From Callipepla californica brunnescens (Eukaryota; Chordata; Aves; Galliformes; Odontophoridae), in assembly GCA_023055505.1 (NCBI GenBank), contig JALIRH010000061.1, forward strand, positions 1,015,501-1,079,500: DNA of 64,000 bases. Reading direction: 5' to 3'. Position 1 is the stretch's first letter. Each line of letters opens with the position of its first letter. Positions 23,084-35,830 of the stretch are shown here, one piece after another. The position numbers were made by a program, and so were the translations under genes. A model generated the notes under the pieces. The model was not told the origin of the DNA, made no database searches, and saw only the letters and a list, made by a program, of their open reading frames with translations.

Positions 23084-26000
23084 CTGGGCTCAATAATTCT
23101 TGCTAATTAACTTTACCCACAGATGGGGGATCACAGTGCCAACAGCAGCACCGTGGTCAGACTGTCAGCCATGCAGTGCACCCCCATCATGGTAGTCATG
23201 GCGAAACAATTTAACAATTTAGTGAAGAAAAGATGCAGAGATGCCCATTGCTGCTGGCAGTTCTCCCCTTCTCTTCTAGTTCCTGATGCAGGAATTTCAG
23301 TGTTGCAACTCTCCTTCTGCAGCTGGCCATGCTTTCTGCTAGGCATGAGATTGAAGAACTGCACAAGGTTTCAGAATACTCTCCATCTTGTTAACATAGA
23401 ACTACCATAAATGCTCTGTGGAAATGCAAGCATGAAAAGTAGTGGAAGTATCTAGTATAGATGCTTTCACTTTGCAAAGAACCCCAGTGCACGAACCATG
23501 CAAAGCCATGACATGATAATCAACTGTATTTGCAAGGCCTCCTTGTTGGGCAATGCCTGAGTGTCAGCAACTCCTGTTTCCCTGCCCCCTTTGCAAGTTG
23601 CAGAGTTTTACTGCCCAGCCTTCCCTGCCCAGCAGCTGCTTCTGGTCACACACAGCTTTTAGGGCTCTGCTGAACTGTCCCCTCAGATGGCAAGATTCAT
23701 GTCCTCCTGCTGTTTGCTCGGAGTTGTGCTGCCTGCCATAGTGTGACAGGGTTCTGCCCAGTGCTGAGCTGGGGAGCTGGAGGGAGAAAGTTGTGGCAGG
23801 GAAGCCAACTTAAGCACACTGAGATGCATCAGAAAGATTTGTTACAGTGATGGAACCTGGTGTGTTATTCAGATCTAAAGCTGCTGTCACGCTCTTTTTT
23901 TTTTTTTTTCCCCTGGAGTAAAGTGAGATTCAAGTCTGCACACCTCCAGATTTCTGTGTGCCTTCTAGGTCAGGGCTTTAGGTTTGAGTCTGTCCAGAAG
24001 CTGGGGGAGCACAGTCGTGCCCCAGCAGGCAGACCCTTCCCCTTCCAAACCAGTGCAGCAGGGTGAAAGGCAGCTCCAGCTCAGTTGCTTCTTCTTGTAA
24101 GTGTGGAGATGTTTCTGGTCTTGGTTACTTTAGAAACCAAGTTTCCAGGTCAGATCTTGAATGCACTCTGAGCGTACATTTTTCAATTTGCTGTTTTTCC
24201 TCTGGTTTCTCTGTCAGATCACGTAGTGCAAGTGAATGCACTAAAAATAATACAGCATTCTGGTTTTGTGTTTTCCTTTTTTTTTTCATTCCCTCAATTC
24301 AATTTCTTGGATCTGCTTTTCTGTGTCTGTATATAAGCAAAGTACCCCTTCAGAGGAATTCAGTCTGTTTTAAAAGTACTCACTTCTAGGCAACTGAGTA
24401 GGATGAGTCATGTAGCAGGAAAAAGTGAAGAGTCATAAACACTGACTCTGGCAATACATTACTTCTATTAGTAGCCATTTCTTTATGACCTGAAGACTTC
24501 CTAGCAGCATAAATATTTTAAATGGTTGAAGCAATTGAAATAATCTTCATTTGCTCAAACATTAAAAATGCAGAAGTGAAGGAAGGAAAGCTTGCAAACA
24601 GCATTCAGACATAGAGTCATAGCCCCAGCCATGACTGAATCACTGCGTGGCCGTAACTTTCCAGGTGGGTTTACAATGCAGAAGTCACCTGTTGGCCAAA
24701 GCACACAGAACTGAAGACCTCTGGAACCAAAATCATAAGCCATGGCTTGACATGATGAGCAATAGGAACTATAAGAGCACCTTGCCTCTCCAGGCTAAGT
24801 GCTTCATGCAAGGGGTACAGCAGCATGCAGCTATTTTTCAAAGATAGGTTGCAAGACTCCTATAAATCCTTCAGATGCAATGCTTGTTGCTTTTGTAGTG
24901 ACTGTTTGGTAAGTACTCCATGCCAAAATTGGGGGATAGAGAAATTTTATCTACACCTGTAATGCTAACAAAAAATAGGGCTGCTCTGGTGGAGCTACTG
25001 TGGGGGCAAATACTGGCAAAGTAACTTCAAAGAAAAAGAAATGGAACGCAAAATAACTGCTTTGTTTGGGGGCTTTTTCAGTTCAAAGGCTTTAAAATAA
25101 GGTGGAGACTGGCCTGCAGGCTATCAGAGTGGTGTTTTCATAGCATGAAACCAAAGCTATGTGTTATGCGTGGGTGTAGGAGACAGAAGGAGTTGAGACT
25201 TTCATACTCCACACTTTAAAATCCAAAAATAAACACAACCCTACTTAAAGAACATGCAAGTTTTCTTGCTTATTTCTTTGCATTCTGTTTATATGTTTCT
25301 TTTATATCTCATTTGAATTTGATGTTTTGAGGGTAGAAGCACCTGGCAGCTCTGGTTATTACTGAAAACTGAGTAGTAAACAGTGTTCACAGTGATGAAA
25401 TCCTTCAGGCCTAGACCTAGTGTGGATCTGCCACATAAGCTAGGCCATGGCTGGTCTACCCTATCTCATGAGCTCTGGCCAGGATGTGGCCACTCAGAGG
25501 AAGGTGGAAACATTCATTCTGAATGTCCTGTATGCATCTTTGTAACGTGTATGCCATGACTTTGTGAGAAATGACACAATCTCTGCTGCCGTGATTGTCA
25601 AGGCCAGTAAGCACTATGGGTACAGTATTCCACAAGGGTCTTTTAGCACAGGTAATACTGTCACATCACTTTCATTAAACAAGAGTGCATTTCACCATAC
25701 ACAAGGCACCGTGCTTCTGCCTGACCTTTTCTTATCCCACAGAGAAATGATGTTTTAGCTCAGTCTCACTGCAGACACAGTCCAGTCTTATTAATTTATT
25801 GATTATAATTTTCTACGTTTTTGGAAAATTATTTTAATATCTTACCCATTCTTTCCTTCAAGCTGTTAACAATGCAAAATTATGCTTGGGTTACCTTGGA
25901 GCATTTTATTTTCAACAGGAAGAACCCCTGTTGTCTTTATTCTTTCTCATATCTCAGTTTAATCAAATCTAACCATTTTATCTTTTGCTTAATGTTACAT

Positions 26001-26394
26001 TATTTCCAACATAAGAACATTACTGTCTAGATTATTTCAGTTATATTTTCAGTCAATATCATTGCTAGACTCTAGGCTGCCTTGAATAGAGGCTAAGACA
26101 GAAACTTCTCCTTCTTTTCTTTCGCACACAGTGTGATCTGAACTTTATGTAGGACTGTTCACATTACTAAATATTTGGCAAGGTGAATCAGGGTTGAAAA
26201 ATTTGGCCCTAACGCTTAACCAGGAGATATATCAGATCAGTTCTCCAAAGATAAATGAACGATGTTATTATTTTATAAAGACAAATACTACTTTGGTTCC
26301 TAGAGTAAACAAGCTTCCTCTCAGTCCTGTCATATGATATTCATGCTGGAGTTCAGTTGAACAAGAGCGCATTCATTTCATAATAAATAACTCG
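23084..26394. other. Unique sequence, no gene seen
   Basis: A 95-codon open frame (23123-23410, plus) starts directly after an acceptor-like 'tttacccacag', but I recognise nothing in it. A T-run sits near 23896-23910 and a TGAGTCA word at about 24404. The stretch 23550-24060 is GC-richer than average. No other structure was identified. Confidence 0.45.
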
Positions 26395-26725
26395 TGGTTA
26401 TACAACACCTTTGACCACAAAGTGTTCTAAGGGCTGTGTTGTGCTCATTCCACAGTTACTGAAAAAATGAAAAACAAATCTGAAGAAAAGTGAGCATGTG
26501 TTTAACAGTGTGAGTAAACTGCAAGCAGGTTGTGGATAGTCCACTACCAAAGGCCAGTTTTATCAGAGAATTTGTTTTGTCCATTATTTGCTTCAAGCAA
26601 ACACACACTTGGTACATTGACAAGGAAACTGAGTCTTTGCGCATAACTGACCTACAGTCACAGAAACTGTAGCCAATAGAGCTGACTTTTAAACTCAAGA
26701 CCTCCTGTCCTACAGCCCTTTGTTC
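26395..26725 (+). repeat. Ancient amniote L3/MIR-type repeat remnant
   Basis: The ordered landmarks match a repeat widely present in amniotes. 'acaacacctttgaccacaaag' lies near 26403 (like tagcacctttcatcccaaag). 'gacaaggaaactgagtct' lies near 26620 (like gatggggaaactgaggc). 'cctacagtcacagaaactgt' comes next (like ccaaggtcacacagcaagt), then 'gagctgacttttaaactcaa' and 'gacctcctgtcc' (like gagctgggaatagaacccaggtctcctg). Order and spacing are right across about 330 bases. The exact family needs a library search. Confidence 0.55.
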
Positions 26726-27792
26726 ACAGATTTCTTCTCCTATGGTGAGTGTATGAAAGCAAACAACAGTTTTAATTGACTTTTTCTACTGGGGACAGAA
26801 CATGGAGGAATGCATGTTTCAAGGCTTGAAAATGCTGAAATCCCCATCAGCATACTGAAGAGAGCTTATAGCTCAGAGTGATAAGCTCTTGACATTAATT
26901 TGTTTCTAGGAATCTGCAGATCAAGTTTATTCTTCTGTTTAATAAATGTATTGTTAGGATGACTATAAACATATTCATGGAAAACATGAAATCATGAAAG
27001 ACTTATGATAGTTTCCATGAATAGTCATTCATCTGAAACATCATCTGGGAAGCATGTTCATAATTAATTACTTCAAGATTGTAGTTGCCCAACCAGATAG
27101 TACAAACAAAACTGTACAGCCTAAATGACATGTTACTTACCACTAATAGTACCCAGTGAATAACACTGATGTTCTCTGCAGACAGACAATCTGCAGAGCA
27201 GAATGCGTCTGTCTGAGCCATGCAGTGAACCCCCCAGGACTGCAGGCAGACAGACAGGGAGTGCTCGTGAGTGATGGGTAAACAGGAAAAAACCTAAAGG
27301 TCATTGAGGGAATGATTAGTGATAAATGAGGTGATATCATCAGTGACTTCCTCTGCATATTTATTTTCTAGATATGAGCAAACTTAGCTCTCACTCCTCA
27401 TAAAATGATTACATTTTTGAAGCATGAAGGTTGTCAGGATAATTCAGGTCTAACAGGTCTGTGGCAGGCTACGGATACAGCTGGATCAAACAGAATTTTA
27501 AAAGATTTTGCATTTAACACATTTGAAGTTGAATATTTCAAGATGCTTTTAAAATATCTAGAAAGAGCCATAGATACCATTAAAATCAGTGTATTTGTAG
27601 GCTGTGTTCTATATACTCACATCTATGAAGGTTAGAGCTTGGATGATAACACATTAATCACACCAAGAATGAATTCTCTATACAGGTGGCTTTCTCATAT
27701 ATTTTCTCAGGCTTGATTTACCTCAACCATGTTGGCCATCACTTTAGTCCTCTTATAAATCATTTGTATCACTACAAATTATTATTTAAATA
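26726..27792. other. Unique sequence, no gene seen
   Basis: Only short open frames occur (72-76 codons), none recognisable. An AT-rich homeodomain-type word (cataattaattac) lies near 27059. Confidence 0.45.
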
Positions 27793-27890
27793 TCATAGAG
27801 TCATAGAATTTATTGATTTGGAAGGGCCTTAAAAGGTCATCTGGACCAACTCTTCTGCAATGAACGGGAACATCTACAGCTACCACCTTG
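27793..27890 (-). mobile_element. Diverged CR1 LINE 3' fragment
   Basis: The plus-strand sequence 'tcatagagtcatagaattta' at 27793 is the inverted CR1 tail. It is followed by 'gatttggaagggccttaaaa' and 'ggtcatctggaccaactctt', then 'tgcaatgaacgggaacatct', all matching the CR1 3' UTR on the minus strand. After about 27890 the resemblance is lost, because of truncation, a deletion or decay. It is older than the copies at 19.6 and 63.3 kb. Confidence 0.85.
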
Positions 27891-30800
27891 TCATATCTTA
27901 ATGGAACTGTGTAATACCTTTCCTCCAAAAATGAGGGCTCATAGACCTAATCTCAGTAATGTGTTCTGCATATGTAATATGTTTGGATCTTTAGGAACTT
28001 GAAAAGTGGAGGCATTACGATCCTAGTATAGTCGGTGTATATCTCAATGTGTCTAATTCACCTTGTAACTGAAGATGTTTCTAAAAATGTGTTTTCCCTT
28101 CTCTGGAGCCAATATTTGACAAACTTGTGTTTTCGTTTTTTTTTTTCTTCTTCTTTTATTTTCCTGTCTTTGTCAACAGCATGATTCACATACTTTGTGA
28201 ATCTATAGCATAATGTTGCATAACTATAGTAGCAACATTTTAGATAGACCTCTACCACTGACAGTTCCTTATGAAAAGGTCTCAGAAATGGACCTCTCTT
28301 AGATTATTATCACTGGCAGTTGTGGTATTTCAGACTCAGTTTTAATGCAGTAATAGCACAGGATCAGCCAGATGAATAAATGGTACTCGTCACTGGTGAG
28401 CTTGTCTCCTGAAATAAACTTGCTCTGCTATACTGTCACTTCCATACCAGGAGAAGAAAACAGAATGCTTAATTTTTCTTTGAGCTCTGAAGACTTTCTA
28501 CATTTCTACTCTCATTAAACAGGCTTCATTTTTCTTATTTAAAAATTGAATCTTCTGCGCTTTTAAAACTCCATCAGGTGCTTTTTGGTCAATGGAAATC
28601 TCCTCATTTACTGCAGTGGCCTTTGATTTAGTCTCTGTATCCTTTCACCTCCTGTACTATTGAAGTCCATAAATTTTTGACTTTTTTAAGAGAAAGTGTT
28701 TTTTTTTTTTTTTTTTTTTTGCCAGACACCTCATGCATAATGAATCTCCATTCCTCCCTCTAGAATAAGCAAGCTAGATCCTTGGCTAGAGCCAAAGTCA
28801 ATAGCTGATCTTACCTTACTATCCCTATGTACAACATGTGAACTCTGGGACATTGAATCTTGGGGAGGTGGTGTGATGAACAGTTCTTAAAACAGATGCA
28901 TTTGTGTTTTGATGAGATGTGAGCTGTTATTCACCCTGAGGTGGAAGGGAAGGTACCAGAAAAGGAGGAGAAATTTGGCCCCATATGGGAGAGTAAGGGG
29001 AAGTGAGAGAATTGAAATAAATGTAACCAGTATCACTATACAGCAGTTTATAACCTGAATCTAAGAAACACTGCAAGCATTCAGTTACTTGATTTGGCTG
29101 AGAGTCAGTGAAAGGGATGTTACTTAGAGTTTTCAAAAATTTGGCAACAGAACAACTACATGTGAATGATGTTCCAAGGGAGGATGTAGTGCTGAGACAA
29201 AGATTTCATACAGATAATATTTGGCTCCAGACTCGCAAGATTTAGATATCTCCAATACAAACACCAAGATACTAACAGGAAAGATCAAACACACACGATG
29301 AATCTTTATTACATTATAAACATTGAGAAAAGCCTTCGAGCCAGCTGTGCTGCTCATCTGCTCCTAGGTACATAAGAAATTGGAAATCAAACTGAATTTC
29401 CTCTTCTCAAAGAATTCCACCTTAAAACACTTCTCTGAAAATCTAGCCTTTACACTATTTCTTTCCAGTTTCCAGTTTGCAGCTGCTACAGATCACTTCC
29501 CACATCTCTGTGCAGTGCTGCAGACTCATTAGCTGCTGCCTCTGGTTTCCTGTTGAGCTGTGGCTGAGCTGTCCCCAAGGCCCTGCTCCAGCACCACGCA
29601 TGGACATGTGCCCTCACTGGGGCCCTGTAATTTTTGGGAAATTGGACTGCTGTGGTGTTGAACTCCAGAAGTATGGCTTTGGTGGTAGATTCCCCAAGGC
29701 ACCTTCATGCCTTCTACATCCTCAATAAAGTGCACAGTACATATGCCAAACCAATATATACCATTTATGTAACCATAATGAAACCACTGTATTCATCTCA
29801 CTACTTAAGAAAAATATGGTAGGGCTACAATTCCACATTGGCTAAGTCAATTATCTCCCACCTCAATTCCCCAGCTGGAAAATGAGGCCTGCTCTCTTCC
29901 TCTTATATGCCTGGGAACCTCTTTTAAAGCAAACACTGTCAGTGATGACACAGATCACATTTTCAAAGCAAAGCAACATAATAACCACAGGAAAGATATA
30001 AACACATTTGCAAATACCAGAACCAGGTATTAGAAGTTGTTTTTCTGTAAGCTGATGAAGGCAGGGAGAGAGAAAAAAAAATGCACTATTGTTAAGAAAT
30101 CTTGAAATGTAGGTATTGAGAAAGTATTATCAGCACCTATCTGTAATGATCCTGACATGTCCTTACTTAAAGTAAATGTGGTGGAGGTGTCCTATGTGTC
30201 AGACTGGAAATGACATCATGGTGAGATGTGATGCAGTGGCTGCTACTATTGCCTCAGGCTCTTGTCTGAGCCTGCCTGCCTCCAGCTACTCCTACTCTCT
30301 TTTTTCCTTCAGCCACTCACTGCTGAACAAAAAGAGGGGAAAAATTCTTGAACAAAGTTTTTTGTGATTAATGCTTGCCTCTTGTTAGAGATGGGACACT
30401 GGAAGATGACTAGGAAGTCACATTGTCCACACTCTGCCAGATTAAAAAGACAAAAAAGAAAAAGAGAATAAGGCCCATTTCTACTTTTACGTGCACTGCA
30501 GAAGATACTGTGGTGCTTTCTCATGAACAGGAAAATGCTACTTAGAAGACCCCTTTGTAATGACACTATGCTTCTATGCTTTCTCTGTTGGTTCACTGTA
30601 GGTACTCTAATTTACACACTGGCATTTTCAGAGATATTTTCTCTGAAATGTCTGTGAATATTTTCACCCAGTGTTCTAGGTGTAGTGACAGCAGGTGTGG
30701 TACAGAGAGATCGGACACATGGGAAGGGTGGTCTGAAGTCTGCTTTCATTCAAGAACAAGAGGCAGGCTGAAGTTAGTCAGGAGGAAATGTCACTGCAGC

Positions 30801-31374
30801 TGTGCCAGATATCTAATGCATAACATTAACACTGGCAAAAGAGGAAAGGAAATTTAAATGTGGGGAGGGGAGGCATCTCTAGAGAAAAGGCACGTAAAAA
30901 TACTAAGAGGAACCTAAGAGGAGTCTGTTTTTGATTTGAAGACCCATAGCCCAGCCGCCTGCTGAGAGGAACTGAAAGAGGCTCTTTTGAAACAGCAGGG
31001 GCTTTGAGTGTTGCACAAGCAGCTGAGAAGCATCCTGGGACATCCACGAGACTTCTGTGGATAAATATAGAGGAGGAGGAGGAAGGCATTGAATACTATC
31101 TCACGGCTTACAGAGAGAAGACAAGGGTAGTGAAGTGTGTTTTGCTGCTCAACTATTAACCTGGTGAAAACAATAACATTCTTTGGAGTCTGGGAACTAA
31201 TCTGTCTTTCTCTGTTCCTGGGTTTTACCCTGGCAACATTTATCTTCCTCCCATCTTCTCACAGGCCTGGGAAAAAGCAGGGGCTTGAAGCTGGCTTTGC
31301 AGTTATGATTCCTACATGGGCATCTTGATTGCTCTGCAAACTTCTGTCTGTTTTGAAGGCAAATGTGAAACTTT
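27891..31374. other. Unique sequence, no gene seen
   Basis: Holds a T22 run at 28699-28720 and a GC-richer patch at 29480-29730 that ends in a polyadenylation-signal-like AATAAA near 29724. A further open patch covers 30560-31100. No frame encodes a recognisable protein, and no terminal repeats or primer-binding site that would make the AATAAA patch an LTR were found. Confidence 0.45.
28699..28720. repeat. T22 homopolymer
   Basis: Twenty-two uninterrupted T's. Read on the minus strand this is a poly(A) run, but no retroposed gene is recognisable beside it. Confidence 0.95.
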
Positions 31375-31414
31375 CTCTCAACCCAACCCCTACAATTCTG
31401 TGATTCTGTGATTT
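31375..31414 (+). mobile_element. Isolated CR1 3' tip
   Basis: 'caacccctacaattctgtga' followed by 'ttctgtgat' is the last 30 to 40 bases of a CR1 3' UTR and tail. The same ending occurs at 63475-63504 and, inverted, at 16413-16445. The sequence immediately upstream does not match CR1, so this is an extreme 5' truncation or all that survives of a longer copy. Confidence 0.7.
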
Positions 31415-31494
31415 TGCTGGGTCCCATTTATCATAGTTAAAATATTACCCTGTTCCATATGCTTTATCCTCTTGTTTTATGCATTTATGTGTTA

Positions 31495-31548
31495 GAAAAA
31501 TAAAATAAAATAAAATAAAATAAAATAAAATAAAACAAAATAAAATAG
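31495..31548. repeat. (AAAAT)n microsatellite
   Basis: TAAAA pentamers run nearly perfectly, interrupted once by a T-to-C change (taaaac) near 31535. This is simple sequence. Confidence 0.95.
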
Positions 31549-34130
31549 AAAAGTAGAACCAGCACTTCTGAAATGAAAAATCCACAAACACACAGAGTTT
31601 CCTATGTTTTTTTCTTTATAAAAAAATAGTTGCCCAAGTTTTCGGACATATGGCATAAATTTGACTGAAGATATACTTTCAACATATGCTGAGCAGCAAC
31701 AGCTTACACTGACTAGAACAGGAGCTATGATAACTTAACACTTTCAAAAACCAGACCAAGAATCCACAGAGTACTGTAAAATTTCATATTAGTTTCAGGA
31801 AAATAAAACCTGTGATTATCAGGCTTTGGACTTTCCTCAGTTAGGGTAGCAATCAAAAAGTGGCAAAAGTAAAAAAAAATCCCGTAATGACATTCAAAAT
31901 ATATTTTCTTTTGCAGGTTGCTATATGAAGGCATTTGTATCACCTTAGCAGAGAATTGTAATTGCTTTGCCCCTTAGTGGCTGGATATCTTGAAGGAGGA
32001 TAGCAATATTAATTGTACTGGTGGTAAATGGAGCTTCTCCTTCAGCTTAGGGGATAGAATTACAAGGCCAAGTTCTGCCCTCATTTAATTTCATATAGCC
32101 TGACTGTAGATGTTCAGTGGTACTGTGGTCTAACTGAAATTAGTGTCACTGATTCTTTGCAATTCAGATAGTACACAGCATCATATAAAACAGATGTATT
32201 CTTCTATACTTCATAGGCCACAAACATCCTAGGGCCTCCTGGTAGGGATTAGCTCCTTTGCTCCCAAGGGGCTTACTAGGAGCACAGCTCAGGAGGAATT
32301 ATGAAGTGACTTTATTGAATAATTTTCCTAATTGTTCCACTGGACATAAGCGAGTTCCTCTCTAAGCATGGAACTGCTGTAATTGGCTTCCAACAATTAT
32401 GGCTATTTCAATAAGGGACCACTGGTTTTCTCTCCTGAGGCATCAGAAAGTGCATCTGTTATTCTCGGCAGATAAAATCTGCATACCAGCTAACACTAGT
32501 ATATTCACTAGAGACTTGTAACTGACAATGGAGCAAAAGTCAGAAATAGTAAAAGTTTTCGGGCAGAGCACAACCCTAGAGTGTTCAGCCTACAAAGATC
32601 ATTTATTGGATTTGGTTCATGTTGAAAAAGAACAAATTACTGATTGATGTTTTTTTCTATTTTGAGAAGAGATGGCTCTATAACCTTTCAGGCTATGCAT
32701 AATTAGCCCCAGGGCTGGTTCCGGGTCCAGAGACCAAGTCACATGGACTGGCTCATGTTCTGCCCATTCTATAGCAGATTTGTCTTGAAGAAAACTAGCT
32801 TCAGCGAGTGAACAATAAAACAGTGTGGACAGTCAGGGCTCCAGTGTTCAAGCTTGTTCCCCAGCTCTCTGTTTCTTAACACTTGAAGGCATGCTTCAAA
32901 GTCCATTGGAACCCTCTTTTCCATGATCCTATGAAAGTGATCATTTGTGTACTGAATTAAAAAAAGTAACTAAACAAAATTGTGAGAGTAAATCTCTTTC
33001 AATGAATATGTGGTAAGGGGGCTGAAGTGGAGAATTTTATTATTGAGGCTCAATCCCAGCCCAAGAAAAAAATAATGCTAAAATTGTCATTGACAAGATT
33101 TTAAGATTTTCCAGTCTATCTAGTCTGCTGTCTCAGTTCAAGGGCAACAAAGAATGAAAGGTTTAAGGCAATACAAGTGTAATAGTGCTTTTTATTTTTA
33201 TAATAGACTAGACTCTTCAAGAAAGTCCAGAAAGAAAATCACAGAAAATCTTGACTATAGCTTTGCTCACATAGACCAAAGTCCAAATGGGTTAATAGCC
33301 CAAGGGCCCTAAAAAGTTGGCCCCAATAATGGGGCACCTTGCTTACTGATGCCTACATATCTCCCTGTTGTACATCACAAGATCTATGTTCCATGTTTGA
33401 CAGTAATTATGAAGCCAGATAGCTATATTGAAAATCATTACTTCAGTTCTTCATAATGCTGGCAAAGAGGCATAGAGGAAAAGAAATGCGCATAGAGATA
33501 CTGTGTACATGTCTGTCACATGGACAGATCTTACATGAATTACTAGCAAATTGAGCCATAGAGGGAGGAAACACAATTTGGCTGAGTGAATGCTGGAGGC
33601 TTCTCTAGATTAAACACTGTGGAACATTGGGGCCATTTAAAATAAATACAGAAGAACATAGAAGATCTTATTGGGGACCTCCTCTATACTTACATCAGAT
33701 CAGTTCAGGCAAAAATGTAGAAGAAAATCAAAGACTACTCATAAAATATAAGTTCTTTTCTGTATCACTTTTCTCCCACTCTAGTGAAAAAAAAAAACAA
33801 CCAGGTTGATCTTTTAGAACTATTTTTTTTCTGTAAGATTAAATAGTTTAATTCCTGTGCAAAAAGCATAGATGCACGTTTATGAAATTATACATTCAAT
33901 ACTTCTTGTGTTTAACTCCTTCATGCAACTGAATTGCTGGCATGTATGATGTATGAAATCTTTATACCTTAGCACTTTCAGAATGGCAGCTTTCTGAAGT
34001 AACTGCATAGTACATTATTGCTGTAAATTCTCTCCTTACCCACAGGCAGCCCAGCTGAGATCCTTGTACCTCTACATATAGAATAGTGCTAGCTTGCTCT
34101 TCAGAATAGTTTCACAATTGCCTTTTATGG
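31549..34130. other. Unique sequence with a weak ancient-repeat trace
   Basis: 'ggccaagttctgccctcatt' at about 32068-32087 resembles the 'ggccaaattctgccctcagt' module of an ancient amniote repeat. The segment 32290-32420 (cctaattgttccac, gctgtaattggcttcc, caacaattatggc) looks like it could be a conserved noncoding element. Otherwise nothing is recognisable. Confidence 0.4.
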
Positions 34131-34173
34131 AAAAAAACAAAACAAAACAAAACAAAACAACAACAACAACAAA
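34131..34173. repeat. (AAAAC)n/(AAC)n compound microsatellite
   Basis: Four to five AAAAC units change into AAC units within about 43 bases. This is simple sequence. Confidence 0.95.
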
Positions 34174-35777
34174 CTGTATTGATCAGTTATTACTCACTGA
34201 TTGTTAACTCATGAGAAAATTCCTTTGGCCTAATCATGTCCTGTAACTTGACGAATGATACACACACACATTGAGTTCCTGAGAGACACAGTGCAAGAAC
34301 AGCATGACATTTGCATTGTGGTTCCTGAGACCCCAAGAATGCTTTAGGTGGAGCACCAAGTCGCGACCCCTGTCCCAGACCATGTTTGCTTTATGTCCCC
34401 AGTGACAGCAGAGTGTTCTGGTGAATATGGAGCCTATCACAAAAAGCAGTCCTTCACTTCCTTTTGGGGAAGTTTTCTTCCTTATTGCCATGAGTTGAAG
34501 TCAAAAAGGGGTAAAAGGTGTAGTAAAGCTTTTTCATCTACCTATGCATAAAGGCATAATTTTAAAAGTTGTTAAATACACCAATTATTCTCAGATTTTG
34601 TGGATCTTACTCAGCGAATAAATTGAGAGATCAAAACCAGAAGTAATTTTAAAAGCCAGATCAAAGGGCAAAATGAAGACTTTCTGTACAGGAAGTTCTT
34701 TGAAAACATGTGGGTGTTATTCATTTCACCTCTGAATACTTTTTTTATCTCTTTACAGACCAAAATGTTTTTCATGTATTTGGCAATTAAAGCGATGGGG
34801 TTGTGAAACAGTACTGAAAATGTACTTTGAGAAAGTCAGGAGAGTAACTTTTTTAGAAGCAAAGGAGAAAAGAAAGAGAAGGTGGATCTGATGAGAATGT
34901 GGTGCATACCAGAGCAGCTCCATATCAAGATGAGAGAAAAATAGCTATACTGATAAAAAAGAAATATTTGGTCACCATCAGCTTTTCCAGTGCATCTACT
35001 ATCACAACAGACCTAATGAGTAAATCCATATTGGCAGCATGAGTCATTTCTCTCAGCTGCATGAACAGAACTTAAAGACTATGTGCTAGGCACCCTGGCC
35101 TCTCCTATTTCAAAACAGCAGAGAATATTTTAAAGGAGCTGAATGAAATAGTTATCTGATTGGGAAATAATATGCTAGGGGCTAGTGTCTGGTGGAGAGA
35201 ATTATAAACTGACGCCAGATAACCCATGGAGAGAGGCTGTTTGACTTTGAATAAGAGCAGTGCAGTCTTTGCAGAACAAGCTAGGAGATCAGCTTGCGTC
35301 TATTCAAAGTACAGCTCAGCTACTAAAATGTCCCATGCAATTGCAGTAGTTATTGTGGCTGTGAGACCTTTATTGTAACAGATGTTAAAAAGCAACCCTT
35401 AATTGTAATGGCAAGGTGCAGTTTTCCAGGCTGTGGAAAACTTAGCAGTTTTTCAACAAAATACAGATTTTACAAATGAATACCCTCAGATTTAAGCAGA
35501 GAAGTAGCCATGTAGAACTAAAGTGACTTTTGGTTGATTTATGGGGGAAACACTAGCAAGGTAAAGACAACCTGTTTCTTTTTCCCACTCTCATTTGGTT
35601 TGTTTCAGAATTAGTGTTTGACAGCTTGGTTGAATCTAATGTCGAAACCATCTCCCCAATATTGTGGAGTGACTGCAGGAACAAATATTAATGTTTTTCA
35701 GAAAATTAACAACGCTGGAAAAGGAATCAGAGGAGTCTGTTTTCATGGTATCCTGGGCTTGGTTTGACCATGCTTGG

Positions 35778-35810
35778 AAACTGCTCTGAAGCTGCTCTTC
35801 AGAGCAGTTT
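35778..35810. repeat. Perfect 14-bp inverted repeat (hairpin)
   Basis: AAACTGCTCTGAAG (35778-35791) and CTTCAGAGCAGTTT (35797-35810) are exact reverse complements with a 5-nt loop, ctgct. It is the strongest short stem-loop I found in the window. The next outward pair (G and A) does not extend it. The stem is shorter than a usual microRNA precursor. Confidence 0.9.
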
Positions 35811-35830
35811 ATGTGTTTGTTTATGTGTTT
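35807..35830. repeat. Exact 12-bp tandem duplication
   Basis: gtttatgtgttt occurs twice head to tail (35807-35818, 35819-35830). The first copy overlaps the last four bases of the hairpin's right arm, so the two structures are directly joined. Confidence 0.9.

Noticed and set aside
29480..29740. Possible solo LTR (GC-richer patch ending with AATAAA)
   Set aside because: No TG...CA ends, target duplication, primer-binding site or second copy visible.
35778..35810. MicroRNA precursor
   Set aside because: The stem is 14 bp with no continued pairing outside it, too short for Drosha/Dicer processing.
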